Positions 35,758 through 43,295 of a DNA stretch of 64,000 bases are shown piece after piece (the first letter of the stretch is position 1; every line of letters begins with the position of its first letter). The DNA is from Ovoidimarina sp038744785 (GTDB lineage Bacteria; Pseudomonadota; Alphaproteobacteria; Rhodobacterales; Rhodobacteraceae): NCBI GenBank assembly GCA_038744785.1, contig JBCDLX010000005.1:1-64000 (forward strand), written 5' to 3'. The notes below the pieces were generated by a model. It was given only the letters and a program-made list of their open reading frames with translations. It did no database searches and was not told the DNA's origin. Made by a program: the position numbers and the translations under genes.

Positions 35758-36494
35758 GCGATTTCGAAGGACAAACGGCCGTGGTCACGGGCGGCGCCCA
35801 GGGCATTGGCGGCGCGGCTGCAAGCGCGTTTCGGGCACGCGGCGCACGCGTTGTGATCTGGGATATGGACATCGCTTTGGCGGAAAGCAAAGCGTCCGAA
35901 CTCGGCGGTGATGCGCTGGCGATCAAGGTGGATATTGGGGATTGGGACAGCGTCAGCGCGGCTTGCAAGCAAACGCTCGATGCGACAGGCCGGATTGATG
36001 TGGTTGTGAATTCAGCTGGCGTGGCCGGTCCGAACCACACAGTGGAGGATTACCCCGTCGACGTCTTCGCAGACATCATGCGGATCAACACGATGGGCAC
36101 ATTTCACGTGAACAAGGCCGTGGTGCCCACGATGCGCGCCCAAGGCTACGGGAGGATCGTGAACATCGCGTCGATTGCGGGTAAAGAGGGCAACCCGAAC
36201 GCCAGCGCCTATTCCGCGTCGAAAGCGGCCGTGATCGGGTTCACCAAGTCGCTTGGAAAGGAACTGTCCGACATCGATGTCGCTGTGAATTGCGTCACGC
36301 CCGCCGCGGCGCGCACGCGCATCTTCGACCAGATGAGCCAACAACATATCGACTACATGCTTTCCAAGATCCCGCGCGGCCGGTTTCTAGAGGTCGACGA
36401 AGCCGCTGCCATGATTGTCTGGCTCTGTTCGAAAGAGAACTCTTTCACAACGGCCGGAGTTTTTGACCTGTCCGGAGGGCGCGCAACCTATTGA
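35754..36494 (+). CDS. Short-chain dehydrogenase/reductase in sugar island
   Basis: A 246-residue classical SDR of the FabG-like group. It has TGGAQGIGGAAASAF (cofactor), NSAGVAGPNH (NSAG), IVNIASIAG with the active-site Ser, and YSASKAAVIGFTKSLG (Tyr, Lys), followed by NCVTPAAARTRI. The substrate is probably a hydroxy-acid or sugar derivative of the pathway. The start at 35754 overlaps the isomerase stop. It is convergent with the amidohydrolase gene, 13 bp away. Confidence 0.92.
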   Translation: MSDFEGQTAVVTGGAQGIGGAAASAFRARGARVVIWDMDIALAESKASELGGDALAIKVDIGDWDSVSAACKQTLDATGRIDVVVNSAGVAGPNHTVEDYPVDVFADIMRINTMGTFHVNKAVVPTMRAQGYGRIVNIASIAGKEGNPNASAYSASKAAVIGFTKSLGKELSDIDVAVNCVTPAAARTRIFDQMSQQHIDYMLSKIPRGRFLEVDEAAAMIVWLCSKENSFTTAGVFDLSGGRATY

Positions 36495-36507
36495 TCAGCC
36501 GAACCGC

Positions 36508-37350
36508 TCAGGGGCTCAGGCGATAGAACTCAATTGCGGTTTCACCGAACACCCGCGCCTTTTCCGCCGAAGTCAGGTCTGACGTAAGGTCAGTTGCAGC
36601 CGCATGCCAGGCTTCGTACTCGCCGCGCAATCGGCAAACCGGCCAGTCCGAACCCCACATGACACGGCCCGGACCGAACGCATCTAGAACGCAGTCCGCA
36701 TAGGGACGCAATCCGTCAACCGTCCAGTCCTCATTGGCTTCGGTGATCAGCCCCGAGAATTTGCAGTAGGCGTCGGTTTCTGCCGCGATGCGGCCCATCC
36801 CCTCGGCCCATTGGGCGAAACCGGTATCCGAATGGGCCCGGATTTCCGGTTTCATGCAGTGATCCACAACGGTGCGCATTTTCGGATAGCGCGACAAAAG
36901 CGTGAAGAAGTTGTCGAGGTGCCGCGGAAACCCCAGGGCATCAAACGTCAAATCCAGATCGATGACAGCGCTGTAGGCCCACTGAACATCCGCGCGCAGC
37001 ATCCAGTCGACATCCGGAATATCCTGGATCATTGGCCGCACGCCCTTGAACTTCGGATGGCCCGCAAGCCGTTCAAGCTGCTTCCGGTGGTTCGCGTCCT
37101 CAAAATTAATCCAACCGACCACACCGGCAATACGGGGCGTCGCGTCCGCAATGCCAAGCATGTATTCGGTTTCTTCGACGCTGGCGGCGGCCTGCACCAG
37201 GACGGTCAAGTTGACCCCTGCGTTATCCAACTGAGATTGCAGATCCTGTGGGCCATAGACGCGGCTGAGCACCGGATCGTCTGGCGGCATCCAAGCATAG
37301 TCGCCGCGGGCAGGGTTCCAATAGTGCTGGTGGGCATCAACAAAGGTCAT
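36508..37350 (-). CDS. Amidohydrolase, L-fuconolactonase-like
   Basis: A 280-residue metal-dependent hydrolase of the amidohydrolase_2 (COG3618) family, whose members open sugar lactones. It has FVDAHQHYWNPARGDYAW (HxH), TVVDHCMKPEI (His), CKFSGLITEA and MWGSDWPVCRL (catalytic Asp). The ATG at 37348-37350 is preferred over a GTG four codons upstream. In this context it probably hydrolyses the lactone made by the Gfo/Idh dehydrogenase; the actual sugar is unknown. Confidence 0.9.
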   Translation of the reverse strand: MTFVDAHQHYWNPARGDYAWMPPDDPVLSRVYGPQDLQSQLDNAGVNLTVLVQAAASVEETEYMLGIADATPRIAGVVGWINFEDANHRKQLERLAGHPKFKGVRPMIQDIPDVDWMLRADVQWAYSAVIDLDLTFDALGFPRHLDNFFTLLSRYPKMRTVVDHCMKPEIRAHSDTGFAQWAEGMGRIAAETDAYCKFSGLITEANEDWTVDGLRPYADCVLDAFGPGRVMWGSDWPVCRLRGEYEAWHAAATDLTSDLTSAEKARVFGETAIEFYRLSP

Positions 37351-37892
37351 CTCGGCTCTCACGGCTTTGGCGCTTCAAGTTTCGACGGGCCTGACTGTCG
37401 AACAAGCGACTCATAGCGTATTGCGCGCCTCCTAGCAGCACCCGTCTTCAAACCATCGCGGCGACAAAGCTTTAGCGCCTGCTCTTCAGATGCAGCCCCC
37501 ATCAAGCGTGCAGCAGTCCCGAACGGCGAACGTCTGGAGGCCAGATCCTCCAAGTATGCCCGGCATTGAACCCAAAGCAGGGACCGGGGGGCGCTAGAGA
37601 CGTTCGCTATCTGAGGTGCGCACCTCAAGCAGAGGTGTTCTAAGCTTTGGAACTAAATCGCGACAATTGGACCAATTGGTCTTGTCGGAGCGAAGCTTCC
37701 GCTCGCGCCAGCATGCGACGACCTGTCGCACACTTTTCGTGTCTTAGTGCCCAGTTTTGCCAACGAGATCGGGAGACATCCTGTGAACAACGGATCACGG
37801 ACCGCCCATCGTTTGATCGATTGCAGGCCTGCTAAAGCATTAAAATAATTATTAATTTCCGGCATGAAGATCGCAAGAACAAGTGGGCGGAT
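37351..37892. other. Intergenic region between amidohydrolase and puc operon
   Basis: 542 bp, part of a 700-bp gene-free stretch. An 89-codon open frame on the minus strand (37359-37628) has no recognisable sequence and no good ribosome site. A perfect 16-bp palindrome lies at 37612-37627. An AT-rich tract at 37835-37858 is the kind of sequence bound by IHF, which is known to act in puc promoters of Rhodobacter; that is inference. Confidence 0.55.
37612..37627. promoter_or_regulatory. Perfect 16-bp palindrome TGAGGTGCGCACCTCA
   Basis: The sequence equals its own reverse complement over 16 bp. It lies 262 bp upstream of the amidohydrolase start and 281 bp upstream of the PpsR sites. It may be an operator for a dimeric regulator of the sugar genes; no reader is known. 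Confidence 0.35.
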
Positions 37893-37910
37893 TGTCAGAG
37901 AAAATTGACA
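37893..37910. promoter_or_regulatory. PpsR/CrtJ-type operator 1 of puc
   Basis: TGTCA-N8-TGACA fits the TGT-N12-ACA consensus of PpsR/CrtJ, the oxygen- and light-dependent repressor of photosynthesis genes. Its right half overlaps the TTGACA at 37905-37910 that looks like the -35 box. It is separated from a second site by 8 bp. Confidence 0.85.
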
Positions 37911-37933
37911 ATTGATTTTGTCAAGTAATTCTG
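37905..37933 (+). promoter_or_regulatory. Probable sigma70-type promoter of pucBAC
   Basis: TTGACA at 37905-37910 is a perfect -35 hexamer. The -10 box would be near 37926-37933 (TAATTC or ATTCTG) and is weak, as expected for an activated or repressed promoter. Both PpsR operators cover it. Confidence 0.5.
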
Positions 37934-37936
37934 ACA
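37919..37936. promoter_or_regulatory. PpsR/CrtJ-type operator 2 of puc
   Basis: TGTCA-N8-TGACA, a second perfect TGT-N12-ACA site 8 bp after the first. Paired sites with this spacing are the classical arrangement for cooperative PpsR binding at bch, crt and puc promoters. It covers the expected -10 region. Confidence 0.85.
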
Positions 37937-38050
37937 TTACTCGACCTTATGGGGTGCGTCATTTTGACGCTCCTTGAGATGCAAGAAGGCGGAGTTGTTG
38001 CACAGCGCCGTTGTTTTGCGCCGACCAACCAACCAATGAGGAGATCGGTC

Positions 38051-38206
38051 ATGTCCGAAGATCCCGAAAAAGTCTGGCCGACTGGTCTGACTTTGAAAGA
38101 AGCAGAAGAAGTGCACAGCTACCTCATCGACGGCACTCGCGTATTCGGTGCGATTGCGCTTCTTGCTCATATTCTTGTGGCGGTTTCCACGCCATGGCTG
38201 GGATAG
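38051..38206 (+). CDS. pucB: Light-harvesting complex 2 beta subunit
   Basis: A 51-residue antenna polypeptide of the inner membrane that binds bacteriochlorophyll a and carotenoid. The cytoplasmic N-terminus VWPTGLTLKEAEEVHSYLID is diagnostic of PucB. His22 and Arg30 match B800-site residues, and His40 in LLAHILVAVSTPWLG is the axial ligand of the long-wavelength bacteriochlorophyll. GAGGAGATC precedes the ATG. It is the first gene of the puc operon, downstream of tandem PpsR sites. Confidence 0.96.
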   Translation: MSEDPEKVWPTGLTLKEAEEVHSYLIDGTRVFGAIALLAHILVAVSTPWLG

Positions 38207-38218
38207 CGGGGTAAAGTC

Positions 38219-38560
38219 ATGAACAATGCAAAGATGTGGCTGGTCGTTCCCCCTGCTGTGGGTGTCCCGGTTTTTCTTGGCGCCGTCGCCGTCGGATCCT
38301 TCGCGGTCCATGTCGCGGTTCTGAGCAACACCTCCTGGGTGTCCGACTTCCTGTCCGGACAACCGCTTGGCTCGGGCGATGTGGCTGCGGCAACGATCAA
38401 GCAAGACGCCGAGACGGCCAAGGCATCCTACGCGACGGATATGCCGGGTAGCGGAACCGAGCTAACGGTCATCCTGCCCGATGGCACCGTTACGCGCGCC
38501 GTCATCCAGGGAAACGACGTGCTGGCAAAGGCGGATCCGCCACCGCTGATCGCGCAGTAG
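38219..38560 (+). CDS. pucA: Light-harvesting complex 2 alpha subunit with C-terminal extension
   Basis: A 113-residue alpha polypeptide, about twice the usual 54-60. Residues 1-47 align without gaps to Rhodobacter sphaeroides PucA: Trp7, Pro12, Pro17, the bacteriochlorophyll ligand His31 and Trp40. Positions 44 and 45, which hydrogen-bond the B850 acetyl group as Tyr-Tyr or Tyr-Trp, are Phe-Leu here. That is the combination found in B800-820 complexes. Residues 48-113 form a periplasmic extension with a folded-looking strand pattern (ELTVILPDGTVTRAVIQGND) and a Pro-rich end. It lies 12 bp after pucB. Confidence 0.92.
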   Translation: MNNAKMWLVVPPAVGVPVFLGAVAVGSFAVHVAVLSNTSWVSDFLSGQPLGSGDVAAATIKQDAETAKASYATDMPGSGTELTVILPDGTVTRAVIQGNDVLAKADPPPLIAQ

Positions 38561-38615
38561 ATACGCAAAGAGCTTGGGCGTCCATCGCCCCGGTTCGATC
38601 CCTCCGGAAGCCTGT

Positions 38616-38639
38616 GGCCGCCCCGGCTTAGCGGCGGCC
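38616..38639 (+). promoter_or_regulatory. Stem-loop between pucA and pucC
   Basis: GGCCGCC (38616-38622) and GGCGGCC (38633-38639) form a 7-bp GC stem around a 10-nt loop. There is no T run. It matches the position of the hairpins in other puc operons that stabilise pucBA mRNA over the distal part. It may also attenuate pucC. Confidence 0.6.
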
Positions 38640-38666
38640 CAGGACCCCGGCCTTTGGAGACACGCG

Positions 38667-40103
38667 ATGCTCAACTACCGCGCCATCGTCCTGCGCAAAC
38701 TTGCGAACATCGCACCACGCTATCTTCCGTTTGCCGATGTCGCGACCGAAGACGTGCCGCTGTCGCGGCTGCTGCGCCTGTCATTGTTCCAGGTGACGGT
38801 CGGCATGGCGCTGGTTCTGCTGGTGGGCACCCTGAACAGAGTGATGATCGTCGAACTTTCCGTTCCCGCCTCGCTGGTCGCGGGAATGCTGGCGTTGCCG
38901 CTACTGTTCGCGCCGTTTCGGACTTTGATTGGCTTCAAATCGGACATGCACCGGTCAGCGCTCGGATGGCGCCGCGTGCCCTATATCTGGAAGGGAACAC
39001 TTTATCAGTTCGGCGGTTTCGCAATCATGCCATTCGCGCTTTTGGTCCTGTCCGGCTATGGCGAGGCTGTGGATGCCCCGCGCTGGATTGGCCTTTGGTC
39101 TGCCGCACTAGCCTTTCTCTTGGTCGGCGCCGGTTTGCATATGGTGCAGACCGTTGGCCTGGCGCTTGCAACAGACCTTGTAAATGAAGAAGACCATCCC
39201 AAGGTGGTCGGGCTTATGTATGTCATGCTTCTGGCCGGCATGGTCATCAGCGCGCTGATCTTTGGCGCACTTCTTGCCGACTATACGCCCGGGCGATTGA
39301 TCCAAGTGATCCAGGGATCGGCCGTAGTCACCATTGGGCTTAATCTGATTGCGCTTTGGAAACAGGAAGCACGAGATCGGAGCCGCGCACGCGTGATGGA
39401 AACGGCACCACGCGTCCATTTCCGTGACGCCTTGGGGCACCATCTGGCTACACCCGGAACCGTCCGCCTTCTCGTCATCATCGGTCTTGGCACGTTCGGG
39501 TTCGGAATGGCGGATGTGTTGCTTGAACCCTATGGCGGACAAGCGCTTGGGTTTTCGGTCGGTCAGACGACCAAGCTTACAGCGCTCCTGGCCGGGGGTA
39601 CGCTTGTTGGCTTTGGCCTTGCATCCCGCGTCCTTTCAAACGGCGGTCTGCCGATCCGATTGGCCAGTGCTGGCGCGTTGGTCGGAATTCCCGGCTTCGC
39701 GACAATCATCCTGTCGGCAACAGTTGGGGGGTCCCCGCTTTTCGTGATCGGCACGTGCATGACCGGTGTCGGGGCGGGGCTTTTCGGCCATGCCACTTTG
39801 ACGGCGACAATCCGGTCTGCCCCACCCGATCAAATCGGGCTGTCGCTTGGCGCGTGGGGAGGTGTGCAGGCAACATGCGCCGGACTGGGCGTCGCGCTGG
39901 CGGGGATCGTTCGGGATCTGCTGGTTGGCTTGCCGACGCTTTCGGGACTTTCCGCACATACACCCTACAATGTTGTTTTCATGATTGAGATCGCTTGTCT
40001 CGCACTTGCAGTTCTGCTTGCGGTACCGCTTTCCATGCGGCGCACAGGGCGCCTGTCTGGCCGTCTTTCTGCCCCGAAACCCAATCCGGTGGAGGTCACA
40101 TGA
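38667..40103 (+). CDS. pucC: PucC, LH2 assembly protein (BCD/MFS family)
   Basis: A 478-residue polytopic membrane protein of the PucC/LhaA/BchG-associated MFS branch, needed for LH2 assembly or bacteriochlorophyll delivery. It has about 12 helices. Family blocks include ASLVAGMLALPLLFAPFRTL, IGFKSDMHRSALGWRRVPYI and the internal repeat segments GLMYVMLLAGM and LEPYGGQALGFSVGQTTKLT. The ATG at 38667 follows TTTGGAGA; the upstream in-frame codons lie in the hairpin region. Its stop overlaps the next gene (ATGA). Confidence 0.93.
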   Translation: MLNYRAIVLRKLANIAPRYLPFADVATEDVPLSRLLRLSLFQVTVGMALVLLVGTLNRVMIVELSVPASLVAGMLALPLLFAPFRTLIGFKSDMHRSALGWRRVPYIWKGTLYQFGGFAIMPFALLVLSGYGEAVDAPRWIGLWSAALAFLLVGAGLHMVQTVGLALATDLVNEEDHPKVVGLMYVMLLAGMVISALIFGALLADYTPGRLIQVIQGSAVVTIGLNLIALWKQEARDRSRARVMETAPRVHFRDALGHHLATPGTVRLLVIIGLGTFGFGMADVLLEPYGGQALGFSVGQTTKLTALLAGGTLVGFGLASRVLSNGGLPIRLASAGALVGIPGFATIILSATVGGSPLFVIGTCMTGVGAGLFGHATLTATIRSAPPDQIGLSLGAWGGVQATCAGLGVALAGIVRDLLVGLPTLSGLSAHTPYNVVFMIEIACLALAVLLAVPLSMRRTGRLSGRLSAPKPNPVEVT

Positions 40104-41149
40104 CAATTGTCATCACACGATATTTCAACGACCCAAAGAGCGTCCGTGCGGCGACCGAAGAACTGCTGTTGCGGCGACGGTTCTCTCTCAAGATCATTCG
40201 TGTTTTTGAAGATGCACAAACCTTGGCCAGGGATCTGAAGGCAGAGCAGGTCGATCCATCGGCGGCCGCCGCCTATGCGCAACGCATGGCAAACGGCGGC
40301 GCGGTCCTGTTGGTTCTGGCGGGCTACAAACCGCTTGGGGTCGCGCAGATCACCCGTGACGTCGCCCGAGAGTTCGGGGCCGTGGACATGGGCGACCTAG
40401 TTGAAGAGGTCTACGTAAAGGAGCAGGTGCGCCCGACGCTCAGCATCCTTGACGACCATCCGCACATGATGTTTCGGCCCCGGTATCCCGAAAGCACGAC
40501 CTATCACATGGCCAATTGGCCGATCCCCCTGATCAATCGCCGCAAGCCATACGACGACTCGCTGTTTCCGCGCCATGCACGGATGGCCAATATTGGGCTG
40601 CCGCTGACCATACGGCGCGAACCCTACAGTGAATCGATGTTTCCCCGACATGCGCGTATGGCGGATTTTCCGATCCCGCTTCTCAGCCAGCGGAAGCCAT
40701 ATCGCGAGTCCATCTTTCCCCCGCACGCGCGGATGGCCAACTTTCCAATCGGTCTGATCAGCAAACGCAAGCCCTATACCGGTTCGCTTTTCCCGCGCCA
40801 CCAGCGGATGGCAACCGTTCCCTTCCCGCTTCTTATCAACGGTAAGACCGGAACGAATGCCCTGATGCCGAACGGCCCGCGGATGGCCAACTTTCCAATC
40901 GGCCTTCTAAGCCGCCGAAAGCCGTTCACGGGTTCAATCTTTTCGCGGCATGCGCGGATGGCCAACTTCCCCATCCCGCTCTTGAGCCAGCGCAAACCCT
41001 ACACCGGATCGGCGATCGAACCTCATGCACGCATGGCTGACCTGTTTCTTCCGCTCGTGGTCAAGCACGCCGAGGATAGCGAGAAGGGGAGCGAGGATAG
41101 CTTCTCGTTCTCAAAATGGCTTGGGCTTCCGACGATAAGCAGGCGATAA
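40100..41149 (+). CDS. 25-residue-repeat protein encoded in the puc operon
   Basis: A 349-residue protein that I do not recognise. Residues 1-105 form an alpha/beta domain (MTIVITRYFNDPKSVRAATE ... YAQRMANGGAVLLVLAGYKP ... FGAVDMGDL). Its second half resembles general-stress YflT/YsnF-type domains by pattern only. Residues 134-308 are seven gap-free repeats of 25 residues with consensus HARMANFPIPLLSxRKPY then TGSxFPR, plus a partial eighth. The repeats are basic and proline-rich, with no membrane helix. GGTGGAGG precedes the ATG, which overlaps the pucC stop, so the protein is translationally coupled to pucC. A role in LH2 assembly, membrane shaping or antenna packing is inferred from position only. 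Confidence 0.85.
   Translation: MTIVITRYFNDPKSVRAATEELLLRRRFSLKIIRVFEDAQTLARDLKAEQVDPSAAAAYAQRMANGGAVLLVLAGYKPLGVAQITRDVAREFGAVDMGDLVEEVYVKEQVRPTLSILDDHPHMMFRPRYPESTTYHMANWPIPLINRRKPYDDSLFPRHARMANIGLPLTIRREPYSESMFPRHARMADFPIPLLSQRKPYRESIFPPHARMANFPIGLISKRKPYTGSLFPRHQRMATVPFPLLINGKTGTNALMPNGPRMANFPIGLLSRRKPFTGSIFSRHARMANFPIPLLSQRKPYTGSAIEPHARMADLFLPLVVKHAEDSEKGSEDSFSFSKWLGLPTISRR
40499..41023 (+). repeat. Seven tandem 75-bp coding repeats
   Basis: 525 bp made of seven in-register 75-bp units encoding the 25-residue repeats (residues 134-308). The units share the protein pattern HARMAN-FPIPLL-RKPY-S-FPR. Silent and replacement differences show that the array is old rather than a recent slippage product. 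The fifth unit is the most divergent (residues 234-258). Confidence 0.9.
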
Positions 41150-41413
41150 AGAAGCAACCGGATCGATATGCGTTGGTAGGCCCCGAAGGATTTTGGCGCA
41201 CCTGTAACTCGCATCCCCTGACCACCGTCACCGGGTGCTACGTTTCGCAAGGAACTCGCAGACTGCGCGCGTCTCCCCGAAGCTTCGAAGTCGACGGGCC
41301 TCGCCCCCGCCAGCACGACTTTCACCTCTCATAGCCTTGGCGACCGGATTTTCCCCCTGACTGAAGGGATCGCACCTGTGGGGCACTCCTGCGACCGGTT
41401 GCCGCGGGCCAGA

Positions 41414-42061
41414 TCATGAAACCGGTCGAATCTCCAGCAAATGGCCCGATTTGATCCACACCTTGGCGCCCTGCGCGCCCGCCTGCGCCGTTGCTTTGGT
41501 CCCCGGCGGCAGCCGCAGCCAATCCCAACGGGCGAGCCCGTCCCCCCCTTCGCGCAGATCTCCTTCCAGCACGAAAAGCTCTAGACCACCGCTCGCGTCC
41601 AAAATCACCGTCTCGTTCCTGTCCCAAGCCTCGATACGCACGTCTTCGGCCTCATCGGAAAACAGCGGCCGCCGCGCCTGATCCGACGCGGTGGTATCAA
41701 TCCGCATTTGCTTGCGATCCGCCGGATCGAACTGATGCAGTTTCACAAGGATCGTCGCCCCATCCGGCGCCGAAGGCGTGTGGCGCGTTGTCGGTGGATT
41801 TCGCACATAGGTGCCTGTCGGAAACGCGCCGTGTTCGTCGACAAAGGTGCCGTCGAGTACAAGGAACTCTTCACCGCCGTCGTGGGTGTGGGCCGAAAAG
41901 GCGCTGCCTGGCGCGTAGCGGACAATAGACGTGGCACGCGCGACCTCGGCGCCGATCCGATCCAACATCTTGCGATCGACGCCAGGCATCGGGGATGCGA
42001 CCCAGTCTGTGTCAGCAAATCTGACAAGTACACGCTGCGAAAAATCTGCGTTTACTTTCAT
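41414..42061 (-). CDS. ChrR-like double-cupin protein
   Basis: A 215-residue protein with two cupin modules. The first has FSAHTHDGGEEFLVLDGTF (HxH...E) and RHTPSAPDG, and the second ELFVLEGDLREGGDGLARWDW. This resembles the C-terminal cupin of ChrR anti-sigma factors, but the N-terminal zinc-binding anti-sigma domain is absent and no sigma factor gene is adjacent. AAGGGG precedes the ATG at 42059-42061. It sits between the puc operon and oxyR/katG, which would suit a singlet-oxygen or peroxide role; that is inferred. Confidence 0.82.
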   Translation of the reverse strand: MKVNADFSQRVLVRFADTDWVASPMPGVDRKMLDRIGAEVARATSIVRYAPGSAFSAHTHDGGEEFLVLDGTFVDEHGAFPTGTYVRNPPTTRHTPSAPDGATILVKLHQFDPADRKQMRIDTTASDQARRPLFSDEAEDVRIEAWDRNETVILDASGGLELFVLEGDLREGGDGLARWDWLRLPPGTKATAQAGAQGAKVWIKSGHLLEIRPVS

Positions 42062-42130
42062 GGAATTGCCCCTTGTTTTCATTCATTTGACTGCCTCGGC
42101 CGGCCTCATAGCACCAGTAACCTTGCCTGA

Positions 42131-43054
42131 TTACGACCAAGAAGCCATTTCAGTCGTCCGATTCTTTCCTGGATTCAATTGCGCGGCGTCACGCACAAGA
42201 TCCGCCAATCCGGTCAGTTCTCCGGCCAACGGGCTTGTCCGACGCCAGATCATCCCCACCGTGCGACCGATCTCTGCGCCCGGCAGAGGAACAACATCAA
42301 CCGGGGCGGAAAGTGTTTCTACACCCACCGCCATTTCCGGGATCAAGGTCACCCCCTGCCCGGCCCCAACCATCTGAACAAGTGTCGAAAGCGAACTTCC
42401 ATCAAGACCTGCGCCGCGCCCGGTGCCGCAGAAAGACAACGCCTGATCGCGGAAGCAATGGCCCTCTTCCAGCAGCAACAACCGCATCTCAACCAGGTCG
42501 GCGGCGGTTGGCACAGGTGCATTTGTATCGGCTGCAGGACGCACCAGCATCATCGCTTCGTCGAACAGCGCAATCTCTTCAAACGTAGACTCGGAAATCG
42601 GCAAGGCGACAAGGGCGGCATCAATCCGCCCTTCGCTAAGTTCCGCAATGAGACGCGAGGTCACCGTCTCGCGGATGTGCACATCGAGCTGGGGATGGCG
42701 CTTTGTCAGCGACGAAAGAAGGCGCGGCAGCAGGTAGGGCGCAATCGTCGGGATGACACCCAGACGCAAACGACCACTCAGGGTTCCTTGTGCCGCCCGG
42801 GCCACATCGCTCAATCCATCGACTGACGCAAGAATATCGCGCGCCCTTAGAACGAGCTCTTCGCCAACAGGCGTAAGGCGGGCCGCGCGCGCGCTACGCT
42901 CGACAAGCTGAACATTCAGTTCCGTTTCAAGCTGGCGCACCTGCACGGACAACGCTGGTTGCGAAATCGCACAGTCTTGCGCAGCGCGTCCAAAGTGACC
43001 GTGTCGTGCCAGAGCCTCGAAATAACGGAGCTGTTTCAGCGTGATGTTTATCAT
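42131..43054 (-). CDS. oxyR: Hydrogen-peroxide-sensing regulator OxyR
   Basis: A 307-residue LysR-family regulator. The helix-turn-helix is in HFGRAAQDCAISQPALSVQV. The redox pair Cys200 and Cys209 sits in EEGHCFRDQALSFCG and aligns with E. coli Cys199/Cys208. Peroxide forms a disulfide and turns it into an activator. It is divergent from katG across 241 bp, the classical arrangement. Confidence 0.95.
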   Translation of the reverse strand: MINITLKQLRYFEALARHGHFGRAAQDCAISQPALSVQVRQLETELNVQLVERSARAARLTPVGEELVLRARDILASVDGLSDVARAAQGTLSGRLRLGVIPTIAPYLLPRLLSSLTKRHPQLDVHIRETVTSRLIAELSEGRIDAALVALPISESTFEEIALFDEAMMLVRPAADTNAPVPTAADLVEMRLLLLEEGHCFRDQALSFCGTGRGAGLDGSSLSTLVQMVGAGQGVTLIPEMAVGVETLSAPVDVVPLPGAEIGRTVGMIWRRTSPLAGELTGLADLVRDAAQLNPGKNRTTEMASWS

Positions 43055-43126
43055 AATTTATAGTTATCGATTTGATACGAAATTACAACTTAATCATATG
43101 AATTTGGTGGTATAGAACGATTCTAA
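43055..43126. promoter_or_regulatory. Candidate OxyR-binding region between oxyR and katG
   Basis: An AT-rich tract with ATAG-N7-CTAA at 43112-43126, one base off the OxyR half-site ATAG-N7-CTAT, and further AT-rich half-site-like sequence upstream. The exact tetrameric site cannot be fixed by eye. Confidence 0.35.
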
Positions 43127-43295
43127 GATTTGGGAGGCACTGCCGGCAGGCGCTTCGAAAGACACCCCCCTTGCGCGTCCTCACGTCCAGGCCCGGACTT
43201 CCAGGACAGCAAACCTATGTCTTTTTGGCCCAAGGTATTCGCTCTCTCTGTCTCAGGAAACGAAACCCAGCGACCCTAATCCATTGGAGATATAG

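Noticed and set aside
37359..37628. An 89-codon minus-strand frame upstream of the amidohydrolase
   Set aside because: No recognisable sequence, no ribosome site, and composition typical of random GC-rich sequence. Kept only as a remark in the intergenic entry.
40499..41023. Possible CRISPR array (regular 75-bp periodicity)
   Set aside because: The units are coding, in frame and 75 bp without repeat-spacer alternation; no cas genes are present.
41023..41325. A 100-codon minus-strand frame after the puc repeat gene
   Set aside because: It overlaps the 3' end of the repeat gene, shows no motif, and its region (41150-41413) lacks promoter or ribosome signals. It could be a remnant, but nothing supports that.
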